DNA of 11,750 nucleotides from Quisquiliibacterium sp. (GTDB lineage Bacteria; Pseudomonadota; Gammaproteobacteria; Burkholderiales; Burkholderiaceae_E), in NCBI GenBank assembly GCA_023257915.1, contig JALRBB010000303.1, positions 1-11,750 of the forward strand. Reading direction: 5' to 3'. The notes under the pieces are model-generated. The model was not told the origin of the DNA. It did not search any database and saw only the letters and a program-made list of their open reading frames with translations. Positions 1-9,042 of the stretch are shown one piece after another. A program made the translations under genes and the position numbers. How positions within the stretch are numbered: position 1 is the first letter of the stretch; each line of letters opens with the position of its first letter.

Positions 1-67
1 GGCGCATAGCCTGCTGCATGATTTCGGACCCGGTCTGCGCGGTGACAGCTCGTTGAGCTAGGAGAGG

Positions 68-144
68 TGGCTGGGGAGGAAGGACTCGAACCCTCGCATG
101 CCGGAATCAAAATCCGGTGCCTTAACCAACTTGGCGACTCCCCA
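68..144 (-). tRNA. tRNA-Gln(UUG), CCA encoded
   Basis: Read on the minus strand, the sequence folds as a full cloverleaf. The 5' acceptor strand TGGGGAG (138-144) pairs with CTCCCCA (72-78), followed by discriminator G (71) and a genomically encoded CCA (68-70). The anticodon stem CCGGA/TCCGG (101-105 with 113-117) closes the loop TTTTGAT, giving anticodon TTG (108-110), which reads CAA and CAG glutamine codons. The T-loop TTCGAAT is present. The weak U1-A72 first pair and G73 discriminator match the identity elements of glutamine tRNA in E. coli. It starts 33 bp after the ispE stop on the same strand, so co-transcription with ispE and 3' processing from that RNA is likely. In related betaproteobacteria prs follows, but positions 1-67 hold no recognisable coding start. 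They hold only a 5-bp hairpin with a 3-nt loop (47-59) lacking a T run. Confidence 0.97.
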
Positions 145-177
145 ACGGAACTCTGCTGGCTTGCAGACCGGGCTGAG

Positions 178-1095
178 TCAGCTGACTTGCGCCTTTGCCG
201 ACGACCTGGTGCCGAAAGCCCAATCGCGAAGCGGATGACCGGACAGCGATCGCGTGACGAACAATCTGGCATCAATCCGGCCCTGCAGCCGATTTCGCAC
301 CAGGAGTGCCTGCGATTCGCTGGCGGTTGGAAGGAATAGGCAGGCACCCGAACCGGTCATTCTGGCCGGACTGGCGTCGAGACCGCATGCGACTGCTGCC
401 TCGCGCAAGGCCGTCAACGCCTGAGCAACTTTTGGTTGCCTCGGCATAACGACCGACTGCAGATCATTCCTTCCGCGAAACACGTTTCCACCCCGCGAAA
501 GACCGAAGATTCTGACCGGTTTTGTATTCCTTGTCAATTCAGGGGCGCTGAATACGCTCTGTGTCGGTACCGAAACGCCTGGGGCGACCACCAGGTAATG
601 ACGGGGGGGTAGCGCGAGCGATTGCAGCCTTTCTCCGATCCCGGTCGCATAGGCGCTGCGTCCGAACAGGAAAAACGGGATGTCCGCACCCAGACGTACC
701 GCAAGGTCGGCCAGCCGCTTGAATGGCCAGTTCAGATTCCACATCCGGTTCAGGCCCAGCATCGTTGTCGCCGCATCCGAGCTTCCGCCGCCCAGTCCGC
801 CACCCATCGGGATTTGCTTGTCGATCGCAATCTCGACCCCGAGCCGGGTGCCAGAGGCTTGCGCAAGAAGACGCGCGGCCCGGACGGTGAGGTCCTGTTC
901 AGGGTCAACGCCAGCCACCGAGCCCGTGCGCACAATCCGGCCGTCTTCGCGCAGCTTCAGATCAAGGCTGTCAGAAAGCTCGATCAGTTCGAAGACCGTC
1001 TCGAGCAGATGGTAGCCGTCGGCGCGTCTGCCGGTCACATGCAGGAACAGGTTCAGCTTTGCGGGTGCCGCAAGGCGGCGCAGTTCGGTGATCAC
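178..1095 (-). CDS. ispE: 4-diphosphocytidyl-2-C-methyl-D-erythritol kinase
   Basis: IspE phosphorylates the 2-hydroxyl of CDP-methylerythritol with ATP in the cytosolic MEP pathway, which makes IPP and DMAPP. The 305-residue protein has the GHMP kinase layout. An N-terminal PAKLNLFLHV carries the catalytic lysine (K13). The Gly/Ser-rich ATP loop PMGGGLGGGSSDAA lies at 97-109. GADIPFF contains the catalytic aspartate (D138). The C-terminal GHMP motif RMTGSGACLF is at about 245-254. The length is slightly above the roughly 285 residues of E. coli IspE, partly through a C-terminal tail. The start is GTG at 1093-1095; it sits 48 bp after the lolB stop and places PAKLNL at the usual distance from the N terminus. 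No strong Shine-Dalgarno sequence is visible. It is flanked by lolB upstream and tRNA-Gln downstream on the same strand, the usual betaproteobacterial arrangement. Confidence 0.96.
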   Translation of the reverse strand: MITELRRLAAPAKLNLFLHVTGRRADGYHLLETVFELIELSDSLDLKLREDGRIVRTGSVAGVDPEQDLTVRAARLLAQASGTRLGVEIAIDKQIPMGGGLGGGSSDAATTMLGLNRMWNLNWPFKRLADLAVRLGADIPFFLFGRSAYATGIGERLQSLALPPRHYLVVAPGVSVPTQSVFSAPELTRNTKPVRIFGLSRGGNVFRGRNDLQSVVMPRQPKVAQALTALREAAVACGLDASPARMTGSGACLFLPTASESQALLVRNRLQGRIDARLFVTRSLSGHPLRDWAFGTRSSAKAQVS

Positions 1096-1143
1096 CTGGA
1101 CTCAGCGCGGGGTGGATGGTTGGAAGGCGAGTGTTTCAGCGGC

Positions 1144-1740
1144 TTATCTGGTCGGGTCGACCACCAGGCGGATCGTCACTCTGCGAGCTTCGCTGGCTGG
1201 CGGGTCTGCTGGCCAGCGCAGCGTCACTTTCGGGGCACTTTCGCTTGCTGACTCGATCGCAATCGCCCAGCCGGAATCCGAGAAACTGACTTTCGTTCGC
1301 TCCGGGTTCCCAAGCTCCCGCAACCAAAGCGGCAAGCTGGCGACCGGGATGCGCCAGCCGAGAATACGCTCGGTCAGGATTTCCGGGCTTTGCGCCTCGT
1401 AGCGTTCGCCATTGGAGGTCTCCAGCGTTGCTCCCTGCGCGCTGGAACTGGCGCGCACCAAAGTCTGGCCAAACGGGGAGTACACCTCGAGCCGCACGGC
1501 ATCGCGCTGCTGGCGAAGATGAAAGCTTCCGCTCGCGCGTTCGGTATCGGCTCCGCTCGACAGCACCCAGCTTGCCGCAAAACGCCCGGACCAGTCCTGA
1601 ACCGGGCCGCTGTCAGATGATGGCGGTGGCATGACCGGGCTGGCGCAGCCGGCCAGTGCGGCCAGCGCCAGCACTGAAACGGCTCTGCGAATCGCTCTGA
1701 ATCGCGGCATCGCAAGACTTGTCGGAGCCGGCGAAATCAT
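1144..1740 (-). CDS. lolB: outer-membrane lipoprotein receptor LolB
   Basis: LolB is the outer-membrane lipoprotein that takes lipoproteins from the periplasmic carrier LolA and inserts them into the inner leaflet of the outer membrane. The 198-residue product has a basic N-region, a hydrophobic stretch and the lipobox LAGC, so C32 should be the lipidated residue. The mature part shows LolB features: QDWSGRFAASW near the start, YSPFGQTL in the middle, and GWRIPVASLPLWLRE at about 128-142, resembling the family's GW-IP-LP-WLRG segment. An alternative ATG at residue 11 (position 1710) would give a more typical short signal peptide. Neither start has a clear ribosome site, and I kept the longer one because it begins 8 bp after the TPR gene's stop, consistent with translational coupling. 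Assignment rests on motifs plus the TPR-lolB-ispE order; LolB sequences diverge widely. Confidence 0.87.
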   Translation of the reverse strand: MISPAPTSLAMPRFRAIRRAVSVLALAALAGCASPVMPPPSSDSGPVQDWSGRFAASWVLSSGADTERASGSFHLRQQRDAVRLEVYSPFGQTLVRASSSAQGATLETSNGERYEAQSPEILTERILGWRIPVASLPLWLRELGNPERTKVSFSDSGWAIAIESASESAPKVTLRWPADPPASEARRVTIRLVVDPTR

Positions 1741-1748
1741 CGTCGCGT

Positions 1749-3578
1749 TCAGGGCTCGACCTTCAATCGGGCAAGCGTCTCAAGCAGCGATTCATTGTTG
1801 GGGTCGATTTCACGAGCCTGTGCAAAGCGGCGCCTGGCCTCGTCCTTGCGTCCCATGCTCCACAGGACCTCGGCGAGGTGCACTGCGATCTCGGCCTCAG
1901 GCTTCAGCGCAAAGGCCTTTTCGAGTTGCTCCAAGGAGCGCGCAAGTTCCCCGCGCCGGAACAGCACCCAGCCCAGGCTGTCGATGATGTGCGCTTCGTC
2001 CGGCATCAATTCAAGCGCTTTCTCGATCAGCGCCTGCGCTTCGTCTAATCGGATGTTGCGATCGGCAAGGGTGTAGCCGAGTGCGTTGTAGGCATGGGCA
2101 TTGTCCGGGCGCAGCTCGATCAGCTTGCGCAGGCTGGCTTCCATCAGATCGAGCCGGTTCAGGCGTTCAGCCGCCATGGCATGGTCGTAGAGCAGATCGA
2201 CGTTATCGGGCATCGCAACCAGTGCGGCGTCAAGCACCGCAAAGGCCGGCTGCAACTGCTTGGCCTCGCGAAGCAATTGCGCCTCGGCTCCGACCAGCCG
2301 GACGCGTTCGCGGGTGGTCGATACGACCGTGGTCTGCAACAGCTTGCGTGCCTCGTCCAGGCGATCGGTGCCCGCGAGCAGCCGGCTGCGCTGAATCAGC
2401 GCCGGCAGGAACTGTTCGCCGCGAGTGATCTTGCCCAGCCAGGCGATCGCCTTGTCGATCTGCTTGCGATCCTCCTCGATCTGCGCGAGAAACAGATAGG
2501 CAGGGCCGTTGTCGCGATGCACTGTCGCGGGCAGCGACACGTAGCGCAGCAGATAGGGTTCAGCGAGCTGCGGACGTTTGGCCTGGTAGGCCATTTGCGC
2601 CAGAGAAAAGAGGATCGCGGGGCTATCGGGCTCCGCCTTCAGTGCGCGTTCCATCTGCTCGCGCGCGGCTTCGATGTCATCCATCGATGCAAGCAGCCTG
2701 GCGTAGTGAAAGCGCGCGTCGATCGAATCCGGATGACGCTCCAGAAATTCCCGCAGCAAACCGGCTGCCTGCTGTGCGCCATTCTCGGTTTCGCTCAGGT
2801 AGCGGGCGGCAGTGACTGCGGCTGACTGTTCATCCGGTGTCAGCGCGTAGGCCTTGCGGGCCTCTGCCGCTGCGCGATCCGCCTGTCCCGCGGCGCGTGC
2901 GAGTTCGGCGGCCGCTTGCCGCGCCTCGGGCAGTGCCGAGTCTGCACCTACCAGCCGATCGAACAGCGCCAGCGCCTCCTTGTGATCGGATACACGGCTC
3001 AACGTGCGCTGGATCTGGCGATAGAACCCGGCGAGCGCATCCTCTTTCCGGGCCTTGTCCCTGCGCGCGATCAGCAGCGGTTCGGCTTCCGAAAGCCGGT
3101 TGGCCCCGAGCAGCAGCATCTCGCGCGTTTGCGAGGCCAGGGGCGAGCTTGGATCGGTCTCGGACCACAGTTGTGCAGCCTGCATCGCCTGTTCGAGTGA
3201 ACGGTCAGCAAGAGCCAGTTCGGTGGCTCGTTTGGCCAGCCGCGGATCGCGGGTCTGGCGGGCGAGCGCCAGGTAGGTGGCCGCTGCCGATCCACCCTGG
3301 CCTCGCTGGGCCGCGACCTCGGCGGCGAGCAACTGGAACAGGATCTGCGGCGTCAGATCGTTGGGCGGTAGGGCCGCTTGAGCAGCATCATTGCCAGCGC
3401 CAACGCCATCAGGACCGGCGCGATCAACACGCGTACCCCCATCTGCTTGGCCGCCTGTCTGTGCGGTTTTGACTCCGGAAGCACTCGCGCTGGCGCCGCC
3501 GCCTGGGGCACTGAGCGCGCAGCCCGTCAGCGCGACCACAATCGTGAGCGCAGCCCAAGCGCGCGCCGCCAGCATCAT
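1749..3578 (-). CDS. TPR-repeat lipoprotein of unknown specific role
   Basis: This is a predicted envelope lipoprotein built of tetratricopeptide repeats. From the chosen ATG at 3578 it has 609 residues: a signal peptide (MMLAARAWAALTIVVA), the lipobox LTGC with C20 as lipidation site, a Gly/Ala/Ser-rich linker to about residue 70, then helical repeats to the end. Several repeats show TPR spacing, most clearly AYNALGYTLADRNIRLDEA and IIDSLGWVLFRRGELARSLE near the C terminus. The frame stays open to an ATG at 3689. I rejected that start because it would bury the signal peptide behind about 37 basic residues. TPR arrays usually act as protein-protein scaffolds. Homologues sit at this locus beside lolB in betaproteobacteria and are often called simply TPR proteins, so the partner is unknown. 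Its stop lies 8 bp before lolB, suggesting an operon with outer-membrane biogenesis. Confidence 0.87.
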   Translation of the reverse strand: MMLAARAWAALTIVVALTGCALSAPGGGASASASGVKTAQTGGQADGGTRVDRAGPDGVGAGNDAAQAALPPNDLTPQILFQLLAAEVAAQRGQGGSAAATYLALARQTRDPRLAKRATELALADRSLEQAMQAAQLWSETDPSSPLASQTREMLLLGANRLSEAEPLLIARRDKARKEDALAGFYRQIQRTLSRVSDHKEALALFDRLVGADSALPEARQAAAELARAAGQADRAAAEARKAYALTPDEQSAAVTAARYLSETENGAQQAAGLLREFLERHPDSIDARFHYARLLASMDDIEAAREQMERALKAEPDSPAILFSLAQMAYQAKRPQLAEPYLLRYVSLPATVHRDNGPAYLFLAQIEEDRKQIDKAIAWLGKITRGEQFLPALIQRSRLLAGTDRLDEARKLLQTTVVSTTRERVRLVGAEAQLLREAKQLQPAFAVLDAALVAMPDNVDLLYDHAMAAERLNRLDLMEASLRKLIELRPDNAHAYNALGYTLADRNIRLDEAQALIEKALELMPDEAHIIDSLGWVLFRRGELARSLEQLEKAFALKPEAEIAVHLAEVLWSMGRKDEARRRFAQAREIDPNNESLLETLARLKVEP

Positions 3579-3818
3579 CGACCCAGCTTGGAGCGATGCC
3601 GCGCGCGGCTTTTTTTGCCGCCTAGACTCGCAAGGTGCATGGCGCTTGAGTGGTTGCGCGAAAGCCGTCTGGCCCAGGGTTGTAGTCATCGCAGGATGTT
3701 AGCTTAGCTTCGATTACACTGCTTTATCGTCGGCGCAGCGCGCAAATTTGCTGTTCAGTGTCGACTGCCATCGGCCATCCGTCCCGCGCTGCGGTTCCGT
3801 CACCGCCACCAAACAGCC
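3579..3818. promoter_or_regulatory. divergent intergenic region, TPR lipoprotein / mutM
   Basis: This 240-bp gap separates the minus-strand TPR-lolB-ispE-tRNA block from the plus-strand mutM-mutY pair, so promoters for both directions are expected here. No confident -35/-10 pair can be named by eye. The best single element is TGTAAT on the minus strand (complement of 3713-3718), without a good -35 at normal spacing. The AT-richest part is about 3695-3750. A GC-rich hairpin with a homopolymer run lies at 3598-3621, close to the TPR start, and is listed separately. The short direct repeat TTAGC/TTAGC at 3699-3708 may be chance. Confidence 0.4.
3598..3621. other. overlapping GC hairpins around an A7/T7 tract
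   Basis: Two inverted repeats share bases. A perfect 12-bp palindrome GCCGCGCGCGGC occupies 3598-3609 and is followed on the plus strand by seven T (3610-3616). The same GCGGC (3605-3609) also pairs with GCCGC (3617-3621) across the T7 as a loop. Read on the plus strand the first form looks like a short intrinsic terminator facing away from the TPR gene. Read on the minus strand it lies 20-43 nt upstream of the chosen TPR start codon, in the untranslated leader. No function is demonstrated. Confidence 0.4.
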
Positions 3819-4640
3819 ATGCCTGAACTCCCTGAAGTCGAAGTTGTGCGGCGAGGCTTGCATCAGAGTGTCGTCGGCCGCCGACTGCTCGGCGCTCGCG
3901 TGCGGCAGGCGCAATTGCGTTGGCCGGTGCCGCCAGGGCTGGACGACCTGTTGCGAGGGCAACTTGTCGAATCGATCGATCGGCGCAGCAAGTATCTGTT
4001 GATGCGACTGGCCCATGGCACGCTGATCATGCATCTGGGCATGTCTGGGAGCCTGCGGTTCCTGCCGCAGCCGGGGCCGCCTGGCCGACATGATCATGTC
4101 GATCTGGCGTTCGAACACGGTGTGCTTCGATATCACGATCCGCGCCGCTTTGGCGCGATTCTCTGGCATTCGGGGCTGGAGGGTGCCGAACTGGGCCATC
4201 CGCTGCTGGCCAGGCTTGGCGTCGAACCGTTTTCAGAGCGATTCGATGCCGGATACCTGTACGCCGCAACCCGTGGGCGAAAACTGGCGATCAAACAGTT
4301 ATTGCTTTCGGGGGCCGCGGTCGTGGGCGTCGGTAACATCTACGCGTCCGAAAGCCTTTTTCGAGCGGGAATCAGGCCGTCCACACCGGCCGGCCGTCTT
4401 TCCCGACCACGGTGTGCCTTGCTGGTCGATGCGGTCCGTCAGACGCTGGCTGACGCAATCGAACGAGGCGGTAGCAGCCTGCGCGATTTTGTCGGCAGTG
4501 ACGGCCAGTCTGGCTACTTCCAGCTCGACTGCCTGGTTTATGGGCGGGCGGGCGAGCCTTGCCGACGTTGTGGCACGGCGGTTCGAGTGAGCCGGGATCA
4601 GCAGCGGGCGAGCTTCTTTTGCCCGGTCTGCCAGCGCTGA
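3819..4640 (+). CDS. mutM: formamidopyrimidine-DNA glycosylase (Fpg/MutM)
   Basis: MutM excises 8-oxoguanine paired with C, and formamidopyrimidines, from DNA and then nicks by beta/delta-elimination. The 273-residue protein starts with the invariant MPELPEVE: after Met removal P2 is the nucleophile and E3 the acid. K58 in RRSKYLL corresponds to the conserved lysine. MHLGMSGSL (71-79), HDPRRFG (106-112) and [10 protein letters not shown] (169-178, helix-two-turn-helix region with the conserved Asn) are all in place. The C-terminal zinc finger has C248, C251, C268 and C271 (PCRRC and FCPVC) with R264 in the finger loop. Nothing is truncated. The ATG at 3819 is fixed by the essential MPELPEVE terminus; no strong Shine-Dalgarno precedes it. 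It stands 75 bp ahead of mutY on the same strand, and the two act in the same oxidised-guanine repair system. Confidence 0.98.
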   Translation: MPELPEVEVVRRGLHQSVVGRRLLGARVRQAQLRWPVPPGLDDLLRGQLVESIDRRSKYLLMRLAHGTLIMHLGMSGSLRFLPQPGPPGRHDHVDLAFEHGVLRYHDPRRFGAILWHSGLEGAELGHPLLARLGVEPFSERFDAGYLYAATRGRKLAIKQLLLSGAAVVGVGNIYASESLFRAGIRPSTPAGRLSRPRCALLVDAVRQTLADAIERGGSSLRDFVGSDGQSGYFQLDCLVYGRAGEPCRRCGTAVRVSRDQQRASFFCPVCQR

Positions 4641-4646
4641 GCGTCT

Positions 4647-4662
4647 GTCGCGCTTGCGCGAC
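4647..4662 (+). other. small hairpin in the mutM-mutY gap
   Basis: GTCGCG (4647-4652) and CGCGAC (4657-4662) form a perfect 6-bp stem with a CTTG tetraloop starting 6 nt after the mutM stop. No T run follows, so it does not look like an intrinsic terminator. It could protect the mutM 3' end or be chance in GC-rich DNA. The remaining gap to the mutY ATG shows no other structure that I can support. Confidence 0.3.
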
Positions 4663-4715
4663 TCCTGATCGCAGGCCCGCGCCACCGGTAGCCCGCTCCG
4701 CTATGCTGTGCCGCC

Positions 4716-5801
<1,086 letters not shown>

Positions 5802-6392
5802 TCTCCAGGCGAGCCTCGGGATCAGGCAGTTCCATCAGCTTTTGCTTTGCCGTCGCGGGGATCGGCAGGAACTCGCAAAGACGGTTCGAGACCCAGCTCG
5901 AGGACTCGTAGCGGTAAGGCTCGCCGATCATCCGGTTGAGCGCATTCGGCTCTTTCTCGATCAGATCCTCGACGATTCGCCGAAGCAGGACCGCGCAATC
6001 GGCAAACTTGCCGGCGAGCGGCTCTTCAGGATCCGGCTCGATCGGTGTTGCTTCAGCAAGGATCAGGCCGTCAGACTGCACCCGACGATCGACGATCGAA
6101 AATCGCCCGCTGCCGCGCGTACGAATATGCAGCAGTCCGAGTTGTTCCATGTCCCAGTCGGTGATCGTCGCCAGGCAGCCGATTCGTTCGTGCTCGGCGG
6201 GGCGGCCGACCTCTTTGCCCTTGATGATCAGGCAGACCCCGAACGGCGCTCCGGTCTGCATGCAGTCGCGCACCATGTCCATGTAACGCGCTTCGAAAAT
6301 TCGCAGCGGCAGCGCACTTTCCGGGAACAGTACCGTACCGAGCGGAAAGATCGGCAGATTCGACAGTAATTCGGCGGGCATTCGAGCAGATC

Positions 6393-7274
6393 TCAGGCCT
6401 GAGCCGGCCGCTGGCTGAGGCTTCGATGGCGAACCAGCACGTGCTCGGTGGGGCGAAACCTGCGGGCCAGTTCTTCGACGCAATACACCGAGCGATGCTG
6501 GCCACCGGTGCAACCAAGTGCCACCGTCAGATAGCTGCGGTTCTCCTGCAGGTAGCTGGGCAGCCAGGCATGCAGGAAGTTGCCGATATGGTCGATCAGC
6601 CGGTGGACTGAAGGGATTTCACGCAGGAATTGCATGACCGGTTCATCCTTGCCGGTGAGTGGTCGCAGCTCCTTCGTGTAGTAGGGATTCGGCAGGCAGC
6701 GCGTGTCGAAGACCAGATCGGCGTCTAGGGGAACGCCATGCTTGTACGCAAACGACATGAACAGCAGGGTCAGCGGCGCATGCGGTGCTCCGACCAGGTC
6801 TCGTACCCATTGCCTGAGCACGTTCGGATGAAGATCGCTGGTATCGAGCGCGACGCCGATACCCTCGATCACCGACATCAGTTCGCGTTCGCGATCGATC
6901 GCTTCGATCAGCGTCTGCTCGTGTTGCTGCTCTGCATCGGTGCCTGCGGCGCGCGATAGTGGATGGCGACGCCTGGTCTCGGAGTAGCGATGCACGAGGG
7001 TCTCGTTACGAGCGTTCAGAAAGACCACCTTCACGTCGTGTCCGAGTTCGCGAAGCGACCCGACCAGCGAATGCAGCTCGCCCAGAGAGCCGCCGCTGCG
7101 CGCATCGATCGAGACTGCGACCGAGGGGTGGCCAGCCTGGCCCAGCGCTGCGATGACTTCGCGCAAAAAGCGCAGCGGCAGATTGTCGATGCAGTAAAAG
7201 CCGTCGTCTTCCAGGACGTTGATGGCAATCGACTTTCCGGACCCGGAAATGCCGGTGATCAGGACAACACGCAT
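6393..7274 (-). CDS. rapZ: RNase adapter / nucleotide-binding protein RapZ
   Basis: RapZ (YvcJ/YhbJ family) is a cytosolic nucleotide-binding protein. In E. coli it binds small RNAs and guides RNase E to GlmZ, tuning GlmS and cell-envelope precursor supply. The 293-residue product has Walker A GISGSGKS (8-15), the following EDDGFYCIDNLP, a Walker B-like VKVVFLNA (81-88), FDTRCLPNPYY (189-199) and the C-terminal GCTGGQHRSVY (254-264), where the RNA-binding domain lies. All are well conserved. The ATG at 7274 places Walker A at the usual distance. It follows hprK after a 140-bp gap and precedes the LON-domain gene by 11 bp. The rpoN-hpf-ptsN-(hprK)-rapZ linkage is classical in proteobacteria. 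Whether GlmZ-type control exists in betaproteobacteria is not established by this sequence. Confidence 0.96.
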   Translation of the reverse strand: MRVVLITGISGSGKSIAINVLEDDGFYCIDNLPLRFLREVIAALGQAGHPSVAVSIDARSGGSLGELHSLVGSLRELGHDVKVVFLNARNETLVHRYSETRRRHPLSRAAGTDAEQQHEQTLIEAIDRERELMSVIEGIGVALDTSDLHPNVLRQWVRDLVGAPHAPLTLLFMSFAYKHGVPLDADLVFDTRCLPNPYYTKELRPLTGKDEPVMQFLREIPSVHRLIDHIGNFLHAWLPSYLQENRSYLTVALGCTGGQHRSVYCVEELARRFRPTEHVLVRHRSLSQRPAQA

Positions 7275-7414
7275 AGTGGATCGGAGACCTTGCTCTGGTA
7301 ACTGGGCTGCAAACTAGGTTACCCCGTCGGCATGCTTGCGTCGAACGCATGGCCCACGTAGCGAACCGGACTGCTCAAAGGCGGGCGTGTATCGGCCCGG
7401 TGCCGAGGCCAGGC
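7275..7414 (-). other. hprK-rapZ intergenic gap with weak inverted repeat
   Basis: This 140-bp gap between hprK and rapZ is the longest within the hprK-rapZ-LON segment. It holds an inverted repeat GGTAAC (7297-7302) and GTTACC (7318-7323) with a 15-nt loop, in the rapZ leader 23-49 nt before its start. A second 5-bp hairpin TCGGC-ACCGG-GCCGA lies just after hprK on the minus strand. Neither has a T run, and I cannot identify a convincing promoter. An internal promoter or RNA-level control of rapZ is possible but unproven. Confidence 0.3.
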
Positions 7415-8347
7415 TTACTCGCCTAAATTCTCGATCATCCGATGCTGACGCTCGATGAATTCGCCCATCGTGTCGATGCCGCGCAAGGAGAGCACCGTGC
7501 TGCGCACCGCGGCTTCAGTGAGCACCGCGATATTGCGACCAGCAGCGACCGGAATCACGACCTTGCGGATCGCCAGTCCGAGTACGTCCTGGGTGAGCGC
7601 CTCGAGCGGCAGGCGCTGATATTCGTTTTCCATGACGCTGCGACGAACCAGGTGCACGATCAGCTTCAGGCGCATCTTCGGGCGAATGGCGGTCTCACCG
7701 AAGATCGCGCGAATGTCGAGAAGCCCCAGGCCCCGGACTTCGAGCATGTTCTTGAGCAGCGGCGGGCATCGACCTTCCAAGGCATGCGGTGCGATCCTAC
7801 GAAAGTCGACGACGTCGTCGGCAACCAGTCCATGGCCGCGGCTGATCAACTCGAGCGCCAGTTCGCTCTTGCCCAGGCCGGATTCGCCCGAAATCAGCAC
7901 ACCCATGCCTAGGACGTCCATGAACACACCGTGCATCGAGGTGTTGTCAGCAACCGCCTTGGCCAGCCAGTAGCGCAGCGCGTCGATCACCGCAGCCGGG
8001 GGCAATGGAGAGGACAGCAACGGCAGGCCGTCCCGCTCGCAGTATTCGATCATCAACGGGTCGGGCGTGATGCCCTCGCTGACGATCAGCGCTGGTGGCC
8101 GGGCGCTGACCAGATCGTCCAGGATGGCCTTGTGACGGGCATCGTCCAGACGGTTGTAATAGTCGGTTTCAGCCTGGCCGAACACGTGGACCCGGCCCGG
8201 GTGGATCAGGTTCAGGTAGCCGACGAGATCCGACGGCGCGCTGCCACCGGAGCCAAACTGGCGCTCCGCCCCGTCCTGTCCGGCAATCCAGGTGAATTGG
8301 AGCGATTCGCGATTCGCGTCGAACAGTTGCTGGACAGTGACCGCCAT
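7415..8347 (-). CDS. hprK: HPr kinase/phosphorylase
   Basis: HprK is the bifunctional enzyme that phosphorylates HPr on its regulatory serine with ATP or PPi and reverses the reaction by phosphorolysis. The 310-residue protein has an N-terminal domain (about 1-130) of low conservation and a C-terminal catalytic domain. H139 (in SMHGVF), the P-loop GESGLGKS (154-161, with K160) and the acidic pair D177/D178 in GLVADDVV fit the known catalytic set. The family signature EVRGLGLLDIRAIFG is at 203-217, and VVIPVAAGRN is at 263-272. The gene is complete and nothing essential is missing. The ATG at 8347 is 50 bp from the ptsN stop; no strong ribosome site is seen. In Gram-negative bacteria with hprK the gene typically sits beside ptsN, as here. 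The HPr, EI and EIIA-Man partners are not in this window and are presumably elsewhere. Confidence 0.96.
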   Translation of the reverse strand: MAVTVQQLFDANRESLQFTWIAGQDGAERQFGSGGSAPSDLVGYLNLIHPGRVHVFGQAETDYYNRLDDARHKAILDDLVSARPPALIVSEGITPDPLMIEYCERDGLPLLSSPLPPAAVIDALRYWLAKAVADNTSMHGVFMDVLGMGVLISGESGLGKSELALELISRGHGLVADDVVDFRRIAPHALEGRCPPLLKNMLEVRGLGLLDIRAIFGETAIRPKMRLKLIVHLVRRSVMENEYQRLPLEALTQDVLGLAIRKVVIPVAAGRNIAVLTEAAVRSTVLSLRGIDTMGEFIERQHRMIENLGE

Positions 8348-8397
8348 CGTGGTTTGCGCCGCCTGCTAGCTCGATCGCGGTCCCCGCCGTGCCGCTC

Positions 8398-8868
8398 CTA
8401 GGCGGCCGGCCGGTACGGGGTCCAGCTCGAGATGATTTCGTGGATTTGTTCGGCGCCCGCGCCTCCGAGCAGGTTCTCACGCACAGCCCGGTCGGACAAC
8501 AGTTCGGCGAATTCGGAGAGCAACTCGAGATGCTCTTCGGTCGCATGTTCCGGAACCAACAGGAAAACCAGCAGCTTGACCGGTTGCCCGTCTGGCGCAT
8601 CGAATGGGATCGGAGTGGACAGGCGCACCAGGGCGGCCAAAGTTTCCTTCAGACCCTTGATGCGTCCATGCGGAATCGCGACGCCTTCGCCTAGCCCGGT
8701 GGAGCCAAGTCGCTCACGGGCGAACAGCGAATCGAACACCTTACCGCGCTCGATGCCGTGATTATTCTCGAACAGCAGACCGGCCTGTTCGAACAGACGT
8801 TTCTTGCTGGTGACCTCGAGCCCCGTAACGACATTGCTGGGGGGCAGGAGCCTGGACATTCGGGTCAT
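8398..8868 (-). CDS. ptsN: nitrogen PTS EIIA component
   Basis: PtsN (EIIA-Ntr) is the terminal phosphoacceptor of the nitrogen phosphotransferase chain PtsP-NPr-PtsN. It regulates targets by protein contact, for example potassium uptake and sensor kinases in E. coli. The 156-residue product is one PTS EIIA type-2 domain. TSKKRLFEQAG (20-30), ARERLGSTGLGEGVAIPHG with active-site H67, PIPFDAPDGQPV, and FLLVPEHATEEHLELLSE all fit the family. The frame opens at 8916. I chose ATG 8868 because MTRMSRLLPPSNVV matches the usual N terminus, and the preceding Cys/Arg-rich 16 residues do not; ATG 8859 is the other candidate. It lies between hpf and hprK, the standard place. A 12-bp palindrome covers this start codon. 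Confidence 0.95.
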   Translation of the reverse strand: MTRMSRLLPPSNVVTGLEVTSKKRLFEQAGLLFENNHGIERGKVFDSLFARERLGSTGLGEGVAIPHGRIKGLKETLAALVRLSTPIPFDAPDGQPVKLLVFLLVPEHATEEHLELLSEFAELLSDRAVRENLLGGAGAEQIHEIISSWTPYRPAA

Positions 8869-8877
8869 GACGTCATG
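8866..8877. promoter_or_regulatory. 12-bp palindrome over the ptsN start codon
   Basis: CATGACGTCATG is a perfect palindrome whose left half contains the chosen ptsN ATG (8866-8868, minus strand). Read on the minus strand the other half supplies a second ATG opening a three-codon frame ATG-ACG-TCA closed by TGA. That TGA overlaps the ptsN ATG as ATGA. It may be an operator, a leader mini-frame or coincidence; nothing in the sequence decides. Confidence 0.25.
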
Positions 8878-9042
8878 CCTGACGAAGGAGCAGCAGCGCG
8901 TGGTGCGTTGCAGCAAATCGTCCGGTCGGCTGGAAAACAGGCGCGTACATTAACCGCTGCAGATTTCAATGTCCAGCAGGAAGACGGCCGACGGCGGGTT
9001 TGTTTTTCGCAATGCACAAATTACGGCTGTGAGGTGTTGCTG

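Noticed and set aside
1..67. Possible start of prs at the left edge
   Set aside because: Synteny makes prs likely just outside the window, but the minus-strand translation here does not resemble its N terminus.
622..1251. 209-codon plus-strand open frame antisense to ispE
   Set aside because: It covers the ispE coding region and has no recognisable domain; long antisense frames are expected in GC-rich genes.
2094..2825. 243-codon plus-strand open frame within the TPR gene
   Set aside because: Antisense shadow of a well-supported TPR protein; the translated sequence resembles no family.
3714..4199. 161-codon minus-strand open frame overlapping mutM and the divergent region
   Set aside because: Its sequence is the reverse frame of the conserved mutM N terminus and has no domain.
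4570..4584. Sigma-54-like promoter element TGGCACG with TTCG after 4 nt
   Set aside because: It lies inside mutM coding sequence and the -12 part does not match TTGC.
6382..6513. N-terminal extension of the LON-domain protein
   Set aside because: It overlaps the end of rapZ in another frame, is Arg/Pro-rich and precedes an ATG that begins the LON domain directly.
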